Part shown: positions 16,534 to 25,197 of the stretch, piece by piece
Position numbering within the stretch: the stretch's first letter is position 1
Layout: the number at the start of each line of letters is the position of its first letter
Source: CAZAAW01 sp964483325
Lineage (GTDB): Bacteria; Pseudomonadota; Alphaproteobacteria; Rhizobiales; Kaistiaceae
Direction of reading: 5' to 3'
Assembly: GCA_964483325.1 (NCBI GenBank)
Contig: CAZAAW010000007.1
Span: 1-64,000 of the forward strand
Length of the DNA stretch: 64,000 bases
The notes under the pieces: generated by a model
The model's input: only the letters and a program-made list of their open reading frames with translations
Told to the model about the DNA's origin: nothing
Databases searched by the model: none
Position numbers and translations under genes: made by a program

Positions 16534-18261
16534 ATGTCGATGAAGCCACTGGCAGCGGCGACGCTGCTTCTAGCCGGCACGGCCCTGCCGGCCCTTGCCG
16601 ACGACGTCTCGACGGAGCGGCTCCTCAATGCCAACGCGGAAGCCGACAACTGGCTGATGGTGCATCGCACCTACGACAGCCACCGCTTCTCGCCGCTCGA
16701 CCGCATCAATCGCGACACGGTCGCCAACCTGCATGTCGTCTTCACGCAGGCCATCGGCGGATTACCCGGCGCCGGACGCAATACCGAGGGCGGCCATCAG
16801 GCGACGCCGCTCGTCGACGGCGGCATCATGTATTTCGCCGATGGCTGGGGAACCGTGTACCGGGTCGATGTGCGGGCCGGCAATCGCGGCACGATCGACT
16901 GGACGATGGATCCCGGCATCGACAAGGCCAATGTGTGGATCAACTCCAACCGCGGCCTTGCCCTCTACAAGGATCAGGTCGTCTCGATGTCCGGCGATGG
17001 GCAGGTCTTCTGGACCAATGCGACGACCGGCGAGCTCCTGCGCTCGGTTCAGGTCGAGGATACGGCGACCGGCTACGCCATCACCGCGGCGCCGCTTGTC
17101 ATCGGCGACAAGGTGATCATCGGCGGCTCGGGCGGCGACCGCGGTGCCCGTGACCATATCGACGCGCTCAATGCCGACACCGGCGACAAGCTGTGGCGGA
17201 CCTATACGATCCCGGCGCCGGGCGAGGCCGGCTCGGAGACCTGGAAGGACGACAACAATGCCTGGCAGCATGGCGGCGGCGCCTTCTGGGTGACCGGCGC
17301 CTACGATCCGGAGACCAACCTCACCATCTGGGGCACCGGCAACCCGGTGCCGATGTTCGATCCGGAATACCGGCCGGGCGACAATCTCTTCACCAACAGC
17401 ACCGTCGCCTATGATGTCGATAGCGGCGCCATGCGCTGGTACTTTCAGTACACGCCGGGCGACTTCCTCGATTTCGACGAGGTCGGCGTCAATCTGCTGG
17501 TTGATGCCGATGTCGACGGCGAAGCGCGCAAGCTGCTGGGCCATTTCGGCCGCAACGGCTTCTTCTATACGCTCGACCGCACCAACGGGCAGTTCGTCAA
17601 CGCCGCCCAGTATGTCGCCAATCTCAACTGGACGGCCGGCATCGACCCGAAGACCGGCAAGCCGGTCGAGTATGATGCCAGCAAGGACATCCAGACCTAT
17701 GCCATCGGCGCTCCGTCGCGCCGCGACCAGGGCGAAGTCGAGGCGTGCCCGAACATCCAGGGCGGCGTGAACATGTTCCCGACGGCCTATAGCGACGCCA
17801 CGCATCTCGCCTATGGCGCCGGCATCGAGGGCTGCTCCAATGTCTCGGCCGATGCCAGCAAGTCCGACGGGCAGAACGGCTGGAACGGCGGCGCCGCCGG
17901 CAATGCCGACCGCCAGACCGGCTCGATCACCGCGATGAACCCGGCCACCGGCGAGCGGACGGCACAGCACCTCCTGGACTACCCGTCCTATTCCGGCGTT
18001 CTGGCGACCGCCGGCGGCCTCGTCTTCACCTCGACCGTCGAAGGCACGGTGCTGGCTCTCGACGACACGACGCTGGAGCCGCTGTGGAGCTTCGCCACCG
18101 GCTCCTTCAGCGCCGCGCCGCCGATGACCTATGGCGTCGACGGCAAGCAGTATGTCGCGATCCTGATCGGCGCCCGGGGCACGCCGCGCGGGCTGCTCAA
18201 CAAGTCGCCCGAAGTGGGCGAACTGCAGAACACCTCGATGCTCTACGTCTTCGGCCTCTGA
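16534..18261 (+). CDS. PQQ-dependent alcohol dehydrogenase, lanthanide-type signature
   Basis: A periplasmic quinoprotein of 575 residues. The signal peptide is MSMKPLAAATLLLAGTALPA with cleavage near ALADD; GAGGAAACAAC precedes the ATG. The eight-bladed propeller of the methanol/ethanol dehydrogenase family is seen in repeated W-motifs (LNADTGDKLWRTY, MNPATGERTAQ). The block GTGNPVPMFDPEYRPGDN and the presumed catalytic Asp313 match the family. Asp315, two residues later (LDFDE), is the extra Asp associated with lanthanide-dependent members. The adjacent-cysteine pair usual before NRGLA is replaced by Val-Trp (NVWINSNRGLALY). No cytochrome partner lies next to it, and the substrate is unknown. 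Confidence 0.9.
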   Translation: MSMKPLAAATLLLAGTALPALADDVSTERLLNANAEADNWLMVHRTYDSHRFSPLDRINRDTVANLHVVFTQAIGGLPGAGRNTEGGHQATPLVDGGIMYFADGWGTVYRVDVRAGNRGTIDWTMDPGIDKANVWINSNRGLALYKDQVVSMSGDGQVFWTNATTGELLRSVQVEDTATGYAITAAPLVIGDKVIIGGSGGDRGARDHIDALNADTGDKLWRTYTIPAPGEAGSETWKDDNNAWQHGGGAFWVTGAYDPETNLTIWGTGNPVPMFDPEYRPGDNLFTNSTVAYDVDSGAMRWYFQYTPGDFLDFDEVGVNLLVDADVDGEARKLLGHFGRNGFFYTLDRTNGQFVNAAQYVANLNWTAGIDPKTGKPVEYDASKDIQTYAIGAPSRRDQGEVEACPNIQGGVNMFPTAYSDATHLAYGAGIEGCSNVSADASKSDGQNGWNGGAAGNADRQTGSITAMNPATGERTAQHLLDYPSYSGVLATAGGLVFTSTVEGTVLALDDTTLEPLWSFATGSFSAAPPMTYGVDGKQYVAILIGARGTPRGLLNKSPEVGELQNTSMLYVFGL

Positions 18262-18280
18262 ACCGGAGCGCAGCCATGGA

Positions 18281-18313
18281 GGCGGAGGGCCCGTGCGGCT
18301 CTCCGCCTTTCTT
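18281..18313. terminator. Rho-independent terminator
   Basis: An 11-bp stem GGCGGAGGGCC / GGCTCTCCGCC (one G-U pair) with a five-base loop, followed by TTTCTTCCT. It ends the PQQ dehydrogenase transcript and separates it from the convergent TRIC gene. Confidence 0.82.
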
Positions 18314-18320
18314 CCTGCCG

Positions 18321-18944
18321 TCATGGCCGCGGGCGGTAGCCGGGAAGCTGCCAGCCGCGCACCAGGGCGCCGCCGCGCAGCACAAGCGCCAGGACGAAGC
18401 CGGCTGCCGCGGCCAGCCAGAACGGCACGCCCAGCGACACCAGAAGGACGAAACCCGTGGCTCCGGAAAGGGCCGCGGTGATGTAGATCTCATGGCGCAG
18501 GATGACGCTCGGCTCGCCGGCGAGGACATCGCGCAGGACGCCGCCGAAACTGGCCGTCATCACGCCGAGCACGATTGCCGGCGGCGCGGCGACGTCTGCC
18601 GTCAGCGCCTTGGCGGCGCCCATGATGGCGTAGGCGGCAAGGCCGATCGCGTCCGCCCAGAGCAGCATGCGGAAGCCGCTGCGGGGAAAGCCGGCGGTGA
18701 AGCCAGGCAGGCGGGCGGTCAGGAAGATGAGCACCGCGATGGCCGCCGGAATCCACAGATAGGCGGGATTGACCAGCCAGAAGACCGGCGCGCCGAGGAT
18801 CAGATCGCGCAGCGTGCCGCCGCCGAGCCCCGTGACGGCGGCGAAGAAGAGAAAGGCGACGACATCCATGCCGCGCCGTGCCGCGGCAAGCGCTCCCGAC
18901 GTCGCGAAGACGGCGATCCCGACATAATCAAGCACCTGCAGCAT
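18321..18944 (-). CDS. TRIC/UPF0126-family cation channel protein
   Basis: A 207-residue membrane protein with about seven helices arranged as two repeats. Each repeat carries the family's Gly-rich motif followed by RD: GLGGGTLRDLILG and SFGGVLRDVLAG. Prokaryotic members form trimeric monovalent-cation channels related to animal TRIC channels. The protein starts LQVLDYVGIAVFATSGALAA, the typical family N-terminus. It is convergent with the PQQ gene and shows no functional link to its neighbours. Confidence 0.9.
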   Translation of the reverse strand: MLQVLDYVGIAVFATSGALAAARRGMDVVAFLFFAAVTGLGGGTLRDLILGAPVFWLVNPAYLWIPAAIAVLIFLTARLPGFTAGFPRSGFRMLLWADAIGLAAYAIMGAAKALTADVAAPPAIVLGVMTASFGGVLRDVLAGEPSVILRHEIYITAALSGATGFVLLVSLGVPFWLAAAAGFVLALVLRGGALVRGWQLPGYRPRP

Positions 18945-19150
18945 CGTTCCCTCCCGGCCAGGCGGGCGGCAGCCTAGCGCGTTTGCAGCCGCGCTGAACG
19001 AGGCGGCAGCGCACCGCGCCTATGCAGCGCTAGTCGTAAGGGTAGCAAGAGACGCCGATCCCCCATCGCGCCAGTGGGAGGGTGTTGCCTGCCGAGCGGG
19101 TGGCAGGTGGGACCCACGCCGGGCATGACGCACTCCATCCCCGCTCCATC

Positions 19151-19290
19151 TGCGTCATGCCCGGGCGAAGTCCCGGGCATCCACGTGAACACCGCGTGCG
19201 CAAAAAGGGCGCGGCCACTGAGGCGCCCCAGTTCTGCGCCATCCGTGTTCGCGTGGATGGCCGGATCAAGTCCGGCCATGACGCCTGTGG
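19151..19290. repeat. Dispersed palindromic repeat, family A (head-to-head pair)
   Basis: Two family A units face each other: GTCATGCCCGGGCGAAGTCC at about 19154 with a CACGTGAACACC tail, and the inverse at 19236-19290 (GTGTTCGCGTGGATGGCCGG ... CATGACGCC). About 45 bases with a GGCGC-rich palindrome separate them. The pair lies in the 467-base gap between the TRIC and DUF4336-like genes, which otherwise holds nothing I can identify. The pair at 55024-55147 has the same layout. Confidence 0.75.
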
Positions 19291-19411
19291 CGTTGCGGGA
19301 TGGGTGCGCACTTCCCGGCGATGAATGCTGTCGCGACGCGGCTGCCTTGAAGCGGCGGCTGTCCGGTGTCTTACTGGCCGGCGGATCGATGCAGAGAGGA
19401 TCCGCGCCGCG

Positions 19412-20113
19412 ATGGCCCTTCCACCGGTTCTGCCGCATGGCCCGCTGCAACAGCTTGCGGCCAATCTCTGGTGGGTGCGGGGCGGCCTGCCGTTTCCGCT
19501 CTACCGCAACATGGTGGTCTTCCGGCTCGGCAATGGCGATCTCGTGCTGCACAGCGCCGTGGCGCTCGACGAGGCCGGGCTGCAGGTGCTGGAAGCGCTG
19601 GGGCGGCCGGCCTACGAGATCATTCCGCACGCCAACCACCAGCGCGATGCCGCTTTCTACAAGCAGCGCTACCCGGACATGCAGGTCCTCTGCCCGGCGG
19701 GCGAGCGCCACCGCCTCGGCGACCGTGTCGCCATAGACGGCCTCACCGGCGACGTCCTGCCGCCGCTCGGCGTGAAGGTGCATCCGGTGCCGGGCGCGCG
19801 CATCCACGAGGATGTCTACGAGGTGCCGCTGGGCGATGGCAGCAATGCCCTGATCGTCAACGACCTCTTCGGCGGCATGCACGCCAATCCGCCGAGCCTT
19901 GGCGGCCGCCTGATGAGCATGATCGCCGGTGCGCCGGAGGGACGCCTCGGCACCGCCCGCATCGTGCGCCTGATGCAGGTGCAGAACATGGCCGCCATCC
20001 GCGCCTTCGCGCTGAGCCTCGCCGACGTTCCCGACCTGCGTGTCATCACCGTGTCGCATGGCGATCCGGTCACCGACGATCCGGCTGGTCAGCTGCGCCG
20101 CTTCGCCTCCTGA
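19412..20113 (+). CDS. DUF4336-like metallo-beta-lactamase-fold protein
   Basis: A 233-residue protein that begins with LPHGPLQQLAANLWWVRGGL and continues RNMVVFRLGNGDLVLHSAVA, the pattern of DUF4336 proteins, which are related to the metallo-beta-lactamase fold. The usual HxHxDH zinc motif is not seen; ANHQRDAAFYKQRYP sits where it might have been. VITVSHGDPVTDD near the end fits the last metal-ligand strand. It could be a degenerate hydrolase or binding protein; I cannot assign a reaction. The frame is open upstream of the chosen ATG, which is supported by the family start. Confidence 0.75.
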   Translation: MALPPVLPHGPLQQLAANLWWVRGGLPFPLYRNMVVFRLGNGDLVLHSAVALDEAGLQVLEALGRPAYEIIPHANHQRDAAFYKQRYPDMQVLCPAGERHRLGDRVAIDGLTGDVLPPLGVKVHPVPGARIHEDVYEVPLGDGSNALIVNDLFGGMHANPPSLGGRLMSMIAGAPEGRLGTARIVRLMQVQNMAAIRAFALSLADVPDLRVITVSHGDPVTDDPAGQLRRFAS

Positions 20114-20198
20114 CATCCATCGGGCCTGTCATCGGTACTTCACAGACGCGCTCTACGCACATCGGAGCAATTCCAATTCCATGCTCCGAGGTGCGCGC

Positions 20199-22199
20199 AT
20201 GAACAAGCAGCCCGACGCCTTTGTCGCCGACTTCCCGACCAGTCGCCTGGAACTGGCGGACGGTCCCGGCGCCAGCCCCGACACCAATCCCACCATGGGC
20301 GACATGATCGCCGCCCGCTTCTCGCGCCGCGGCTTCCTCAAGGGAGCCATGGCGGCCTCGGTGATCACCGCCACGGTGAGCCCGCTGGCGCTGCTGACGG
20401 CGCCGCGCGCCCGCGCGGCCGAAGCATCGGCCTTCGACTTCACCGAGGTCGCGGCCGGCGTCGATGCGAACCACCATGTCGCCGAAGGCTATGAGGCGCG
20501 GCCGCTGCTGCGCTGGGGCGATCCGCTGTTCGCCGATGCGCCGGAGTTCGACATCAACGCCCAGTCGGCCGAGGCGCAGCGCCGCCAGTTCGGCTACAAC
20601 AACGACTATGTCGGCTATATCCCGCTGCCCGACGCGGAAGACCCGGCGGCGCACGGCCTGCTGGTGGTGAACCACGAATACACCAACCCGCATCTGATGT
20701 TCCCCGGCATCGTCCGCATCGTCGACGGCAAGGTCGAACTGGCCGAGCCGCGCCAGGACCTTGTCGACATCGAGATGGCGGCGCATGGCGGCACCATCGT
20801 CGAGATCCGCCGGGAGGGCGGCGTCTGGCAGGTGGTGAAGGATTCGCCGTGGAACCGCCGCATCACGGCGACCACGGAGATGGAGATCACCGGCCCGGCA
20901 GCGGGGCACGAGCGCCTGCAGACCAGCGCCGATCCCACCGGCCGGCGCGTCATCGGCACGCTCAACAACTGCGCCGGCGGCGTCACGCCGTGGGGCACCT
21001 ATGTTATGGCCGAGGAGAATTTCCACGGCTACTTCTCCGGCACGCTGCCGGAAGGCCATCCCGAAGCGGCCGCCTACAAGCGGCTCGGCGTTCCCGAGAA
21101 CGCCTATACCTGGGCTGCCTTCTACGATCGCTTTGACATCGGCAAGGAGCCGAACGAGCCGAACCGCTTCGGCTGGATCGTCGAGGTCGATCCGTTCGAT
21201 CCGACCTCGACGCCGAAGAAGCGCACGGCGCTCGGCCGCTACAAGCACGAGGGTGCCGAGAGCATCGTCGCGGCGGACGGCCGCGTCGTCTTCTATCTCG
21301 GCGACGACGAGCGCTTCGACTATGTCTACAAGTTCGTCACCGCCGGGACCTACAATCCCGACGATCGTGCCGCCAACATGGACCTCCTCGACGAGGGCAC
21401 GCTCTATGTCGCCAAGTTCGCCGAGGACGGCAGCATGCAGTGGCTGCCGCTCATCCATGGCGAGGGGCCGCTGACCGCCGAGAACGGCTTCAGCAGCCAG
21501 GCCGATGTGCTGATCGGGACGCGCCTTGCCGCCGACCTCGTCGGCGCGACGCGCATGGACCGGCCGGAGGACATTCAGCCCAACCCGACCAACGGCAAGG
21601 TCTACGTCATCCTCACCAACAACACCGCCCGTAAGGACGAGCAGGTCGACGCCGCCAATCCGCGCGCCGACAACGCCTTCGGCCATATCATCGAGATCGC
21701 CGAGACCGGCGGCGACTTCGCCGCCACCACCGGGACCTGGGAGGTGCTGCTGAAATGCGGCGACCCGTCGGTCGCCGAGGTCGGAGCATCCTTCTCGACC
21801 GCCACCAGCGCCAATGGCTGGTTCGGCATGCCGGATAACTGCGCCATCGATGCCGAAGGCCGCCTGTGGGTGGCGACCGACGGCAACAGCCCGAAGGCGA
21901 CCGGCCGGACCGACGGCCTGTGGGCGGTCGATACCGAAGGCGAGGCGCGCGCCACGTCGAAGCTGTTCTACCGCGTGCCGGCCGGCGCCGAGCTGTGCGG
22001 CCCGCTGCTGCTGCCGGACGACCAGACCATGTTCGTCGCCGTCCAGCATCCCGGTGATGCCGGCACCGACTGGCCGGAATTCGGGCGGCCGTCCTATTTC
22101 GAGGACCCGTCGACGCGCTGGCCCGATTTCGCCGACGGCATGCCGCCGCGCCCGTCGGTGGTGGTGATCACCAAACAGGGCGGCGGCAAGATCGCCTGA
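20199..22199 (+). CDS. phoX: PhoX-family (DUF839) phosphatase, Tat-exported
   Basis: A 666-residue protein exported folded by the Tat pathway: the twin-arginine signal is FSRRGFLKGAMAASVITATV, with cleavage near ARAAEA. The body matches PhoX/DUF839 alkaline phosphatases, calcium/iron enzymes that release phosphate from organic esters in the periplasm. Blocks seen include VVNHEYTNPHLMFPG, GGVTPWGTYVMAEEN and PEDIQPNPTNGKVY. An in-frame ATG six codons upstream (20181) is an alternative. A single CTGTCAT lies at 20126-20132, but a proper Pho box is not present. Some DUF839 proteins are annotated only as phosphatases without proof. Confidence 0.88.
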   Translation: MNKQPDAFVADFPTSRLELADGPGASPDTNPTMGDMIAARFSRRGFLKGAMAASVITATVSPLALLTAPRARAAEASAFDFTEVAAGVDANHHVAEGYEARPLLRWGDPLFADAPEFDINAQSAEAQRRQFGYNNDYVGYIPLPDAEDPAAHGLLVVNHEYTNPHLMFPGIVRIVDGKVELAEPRQDLVDIEMAAHGGTIVEIRREGGVWQVVKDSPWNRRITATTEMEITGPAAGHERLQTSADPTGRRVIGTLNNCAGGVTPWGTYVMAEENFHGYFSGTLPEGHPEAAAYKRLGVPENAYTWAAFYDRFDIGKEPNEPNRFGWIVEVDPFDPTSTPKKRTALGRYKHEGAESIVAADGRVVFYLGDDERFDYVYKFVTAGTYNPDDRAANMDLLDEGTLYVAKFAEDGSMQWLPLIHGEGPLTAENGFSSQADVLIGTRLAADLVGATRMDRPEDIQPNPTNGKVYVILTNNTARKDEQVDAANPRADNAFGHIIEIAETGGDFAATTGTWEVLLKCGDPSVAEVGASFSTATSANGWFGMPDNCAIDAEGRLWVATDGNSPKATGRTDGLWAVDTEGEARATSKLFYRVPAGAELCGPLLLPDDQTMFVAVQHPGDAGTDWPEFGRPSYFEDPSTRWPDFADGMPPRPSVVVITKQGGGKIA

Positions 22200-22223
22200 G
22201 TCTCAAGGTTCGGAGTGAGGCGG

Positions 22224-22252
22224 AGGCCGCGGCGACGCGGCCTTTTGCTTTT
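22224..22252 (+). terminator. Rho-independent terminator
   Basis: An 8-bp stem AGGCCGCG / CGCGGCCT with a GCGA tetraloop, followed by TTTGCTTTTG. It ends the phoX-like gene just before the convergent rhomboid gene. Confidence 0.85.
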
Positions 22253-22256
22253 GCCG

Positions 22257-23162
22257 TCAGTCGGCGGCCAGCGCGGCGATCCAGGAGACGACGATGAGGG
22301 CGAGGCTGGTGGCGCCGAAAAGCGCCTGCCGCCGCGCCTGCCCCGGCTGGCCGGGGCTGGTGATGTGGAGGACGGCGCCGATGGCGATGCCGGCGACGAA
22401 GCCGAGAATATGGCCGCCGATGTCGATATGGCCTTCGCCGAGGCCGAGGAAGGCCAGCAGCATGGCGCCGGCGGCGAGCGGGGCCCAGACCCGCCAGCCG
22501 CGTCCCAGCGATGCCCGCTGCCGCCAGGCGAGGGCCGCCAGGATGCCGAGGCCGCCGAAGACGGCGGTGGAGGCGCCGATGGCGGTATAGCCCGGCGCGT
22601 GCAGGAAGGCGTTGAGGAAATTGCCGATGATGCCGCTCAGCAGGATGGCGAGCCAAGCCAGACCGATGCCGAGGGTCTGTGACAGCAGGATGCCGACAAA
22701 GCCGCCGGCGACGACATTGCTGGCGATATGGCCGAGATCGCCGTGCAGCGTCAGGGCGGTGACGGTGCGCCACCATTCGCCGGAGGTGATGCGCCCGGCA
22801 ATCGCGGCGCCGGCGTCCTGCCAGTCGGCAACCGGCCATGTCTTGCGCGACAGGACGAACACCACCACCATCACCGCCATGTAGAGCATGGCGGCGGTGA
22901 GCTGCTGCGGCCGCCAGGTCGGGGTGGGTTCCGGCGGCCGGACGCGGTTTTCATGCAGGAACTGCGTCAGTTCCCGCCGTGCCCGGCCTTCAAGCTCGGC
23001 GCTGACGATCAGGCGGTAATCCTGCCCCGTCTGCAGAAGCTGCGAGCTGATGCCGGCCGACGCCAGCACCAGGGCCCCGTCGCGGGCATCGGCAGCGCGG
23101 CTGTAGCGGCGGACTTCGACCCAGTCTTCTTCCGATTCGGATGCGAGAGTCACGGCGATCAC
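22257..23162 (-). CDS. Rhomboid-family intramembrane serine protease
   Basis: About 301 residues. An N-terminal cytosolic domain (VTLASESEEDWVEVRRYSRA ... ELTQFLHENR) resembles that of GlpG-type rhomboids. Six or seven membrane helices follow. HGDLGHIASN supplies the conserved His/Asn, GASTAVFGGLG holds the catalytic Ser, and GGHILGF holds the catalytic His, so the Ser-His dyad is complete. Substrates are unknown. The start is uncertain: a GTG at 23162 is used, but the frame is open for 74 more codons upstream and the ribosome site is weak. Confidence 0.87.
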   Translation of the reverse strand: MIAVTLASESEEDWVEVRRYSRAADARDGALVLASAGISSQLLQTGQDYRLIVSAELEGRARRELTQFLHENRVRPPEPTPTWRPQQLTAAMLYMAVMVVVFVLSRKTWPVADWQDAGAAIAGRITSGEWWRTVTALTLHGDLGHIASNVVAGGFVGILLSQTLGIGLAWLAILLSGIIGNFLNAFLHAPGYTAIGASTAVFGGLGILAALAWRQRASLGRGWRVWAPLAAGAMLLAFLGLGEGHIDIGGHILGFVAGIAIGAVLHITSPGQPGQARRQALFGATSLALIVVSWIAALAAD

Positions 23163-23383
23163 CGGTGATGGGGCGGCGGCTTCCGTAGCAGGTGGGCGTG
23201 CGGCCGCGCCTCCGCAAGGCTGGCGCTCGCCGGCCGGCCATGCTGGGGCGCTTTCACGAAAGCACGATCCGGCCGCAAGGACCAGAGCGCTTACCCGGCG
23301 CCATGGCACGCCGACGGCAGGCTGAGTAAGGTGCCGGCCGCCGCCATACAGGGCGCGGCGCCCCTCACGAGGACAGCAGCACA

Positions 23384-23734
23384 ATGCCGATCAAGCGTCT
23401 CCATACCGGCCCGCGGATGAGCCAGGCCGTTATTCACGGCAATATTGTCTACCTGGCTGGTCAGGTGGCCGACGATCCGTCGGGCGGCGTCGGCGACCAG
23501 ACGCGGCAGGTGCTGGCGCAGATCGATGCGCTGCTGGCCGAAGCGGGCACCGACAAGTCGAAGCTCCTGTCGGCGACAATCTATCTGACCGACATCCGCA
23601 CCTTCGCCGACATGAACGCTGCCTGGGATAGCTGGGTCTCCTCCGGCAACGCGCCGGCACGCGCCACCGTCGAGGCGAAGCTCGCCGGCCCGGAATACCG
23701 CGTCGAGATCGCCGTCGTCGCGGCGCTCGACTGA
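23384..23734 (+). CDS. RidA-family protein
   Basis: A 116-residue protein of the YjgF/YER057c/UK114 family; archetypes hydrolyse reactive enamines and imines to ketones plus ammonia. Visible family features are GNIVYLAGQVADD, the QTRQVLAQIDALLAEAG helix, SATIYLTDIRTFADMNAAWD, and the conserved Arg within APARATVEAKL. Its divergence from RidA proper (no clear IPQGP signature at the end) suggests a paralogue (Rid2-7 type). It is followed 44 bases later by the LigD-type polymerase gene, with no evident functional link. Confidence 0.9.
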   Translation: MPIKRLHTGPRMSQAVIHGNIVYLAGQVADDPSGGVGDQTRQVLAQIDALLAEAGTDKSKLLSATIYLTDIRTFADMNAAWDSWVSSGNAPARATVEAKLAGPEYRVEIAVVAALD

Positions 23735-23778
23735 CAGGGCATCTTCATCCCGCCCGCTGCGGCCTGTAGCCTTGTCGC

Positions 23779-25095
23779 ATGGCCAAGGCGGAAGACGAGG
23801 AAATCATTGCCGTTGCCGGGCGCGAGGTGCGCATCTCGCACCCGGACAAGCCGTATTTCACGCGCCAGGCGAAGCTCACCAAGCGCGACATCGTGCAGTA
23901 TTTCCTGTCGGTGGCGCCGGGCGCCGTCGCCGGCATCCGCGACCGGCCGGTGGTGCTGAAGCGCTTCGTCGACGGCGCCGAGGGGCAGCCCTTCTACCAG
24001 AAGCGGGCGCCGCAGAAGCGCCCTGACTGGCTGCGCACGGTGACGCTGTCCTTCCCGTCGGGGCGTACAGCCGAGGAGGTGGTGGTCGACGACGCGGCCG
24101 GGCTCGCCTGGATCGTCAATCTCGGCTGCATCGAGCTGCATCCCCATCCGGTGCGGACCGGCGACCTCGATCATCCCGACGAGTTGCGCATCGACCTTGA
24201 TCCGACGCCCGGCGTCGCGTGGGACGACATCCGCCGTGTCGCCATGGAGGTGCAGGCGCTGCTGGAGGAGCTCGGCCTCACCGGCTGGCCGAAGACCAGC
24301 GGCTCGCGCGGCCTGCATGTCAATGCGCGCATCGCGCCGCGCTGGACCTTCACCGAGGTCCGCCGGGCGGCTCTCGCCTTCTCGCGCGAGATCGAGCGCC
24401 GCGCTGGCGGGCTCGCCACCTCGAAATGGTGGAAGGAAGAACGCCAGGGCGTCTTTCTCGACTACAACCAGAACGCCAAGGACCGCACGACCTGCTCGGC
24501 CTATTCGGTGCGGCCGCTGCCGGATGCCCGCGTCTCGGCGCCGCTCTTCTGGCACGAGGTGCCGGACTGCCGCGCCGAGGACTTCACCGTCTTCACCATG
24601 CCGGGCCGCTTCGCCGCGGTGCCCGATCCGCATGCCGGCATGGACGCGGCGGCCGGCTCCCTGGAGCGGCTCCTGGAGCTCGCGGCTCGCGACGAGGCCG
24701 CCGGGCTTGGCGATGCTCCCTGGCCGCCGCATTTCGCCAAGGGCGAAGGGGAGGCGCCGCGCGTTGCGCCGTCGCGTGCCAAGGGCAAGGCCGGGCCGAA
24801 AGCCCCACGGGTGCGCATGCCGCTCCTCACCATCGCCAATTCGCCCGACAAGGACGCGGCGCTGGCCGGGCTGGAGCGGTGGAAGGCGCGCTGGCCGGAA
24901 GCGGCGGCGCATCTTGCCGAAAGCGATGTCCTCGTCGACGGCATGCGCGGCCGTTCGTCGACCTGGACGCGCATCCGCATCAACCTGCAGCACATTCCGG
25001 AGAAGCTGCGACCGCCGCAGGAAACGCCGGACCCGGACGACGACCCGACCCGCGCCTGGCGCGAAGCGGTCAAGGCGGCAAAAGGGAAGGCCTAG
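23779..25095 (+). CDS. LigD-type DNA polymerase/primase (stand-alone PolDom)
   Basis: A 438-residue protein of the archaeo-eukaryotic primase superfamily found as the polymerase domain of bacterial LigD, which fills ends during non-homologous end joining. The opening SHPDKPYFTRQAKLTKRDIV fits. The catalytic acidic pair is ELRIDLDPTPG, and the phosphate-binding SGSRGLHVNAR and LDYNQNAKDRTT blocks are intact. A basic linker (about 330-350) leads to a C-terminal extension unlike the ligase or nuclease domain. A separate ligase gene converges on it. No Ku gene is within the window. Confidence 0.93.
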   Translation: MAKAEDEEIIAVAGREVRISHPDKPYFTRQAKLTKRDIVQYFLSVAPGAVAGIRDRPVVLKRFVDGAEGQPFYQKRAPQKRPDWLRTVTLSFPSGRTAEEVVVDDAAGLAWIVNLGCIELHPHPVRTGDLDHPDELRIDLDPTPGVAWDDIRRVAMEVQALLEELGLTGWPKTSGSRGLHVNARIAPRWTFTEVRRAALAFSREIERRAGGLATSKWWKEERQGVFLDYNQNAKDRTTCSAYSVRPLPDARVSAPLFWHEVPDCRAEDFTVFTMPGRFAAVPDPHAGMDAAAGSLERLLELAARDEAAGLGDAPWPPHFAKGEGEAPRVAPSRAKGKAGPKAPRVRMPLLTIANSPDKDAALAGLERWKARWPEAAAHLAESDVLVDGMRGRSSTWTRIRINLQHIPEKLRPPQETPDPDDDPTRAWREAVKAAKGKA

Positions 25096-25100
25096 GAGTG

Positions 25101-25197
25101 CCGTAGGGTGGGCACGGCGAAGCCTTGCCCACGCTGTCCTTCCCGCACCGACGCCGTGACCGCGTGGGCAAGCGCCGACGGCGCATGCCCACCCTAC
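25101..25197. repeat. Dispersed inverted repeat, family B (copy 1)
   Basis: Two facing units, CCGTAGGGTGGGCACGGCGA and its near-inverse GCGCATGCCCACCCTACGAG, with inner arms TTGCCCACGC and CGCGTGGGCAAGC. It fills the gap between the convergent polymerase and ligase genes and supplies the ligase stop codon. Related copies are at 50157-50250 and 58830-58940. Confidence 0.78.

Noticed and set aside
20110..20144. Pho box upstream of the PhoX-like gene
   Set aside because: There are CTGACAT and CTGTCAT at 20110 and 20126, but the spacing is 16 instead of 11 and the downstream half site is poor.
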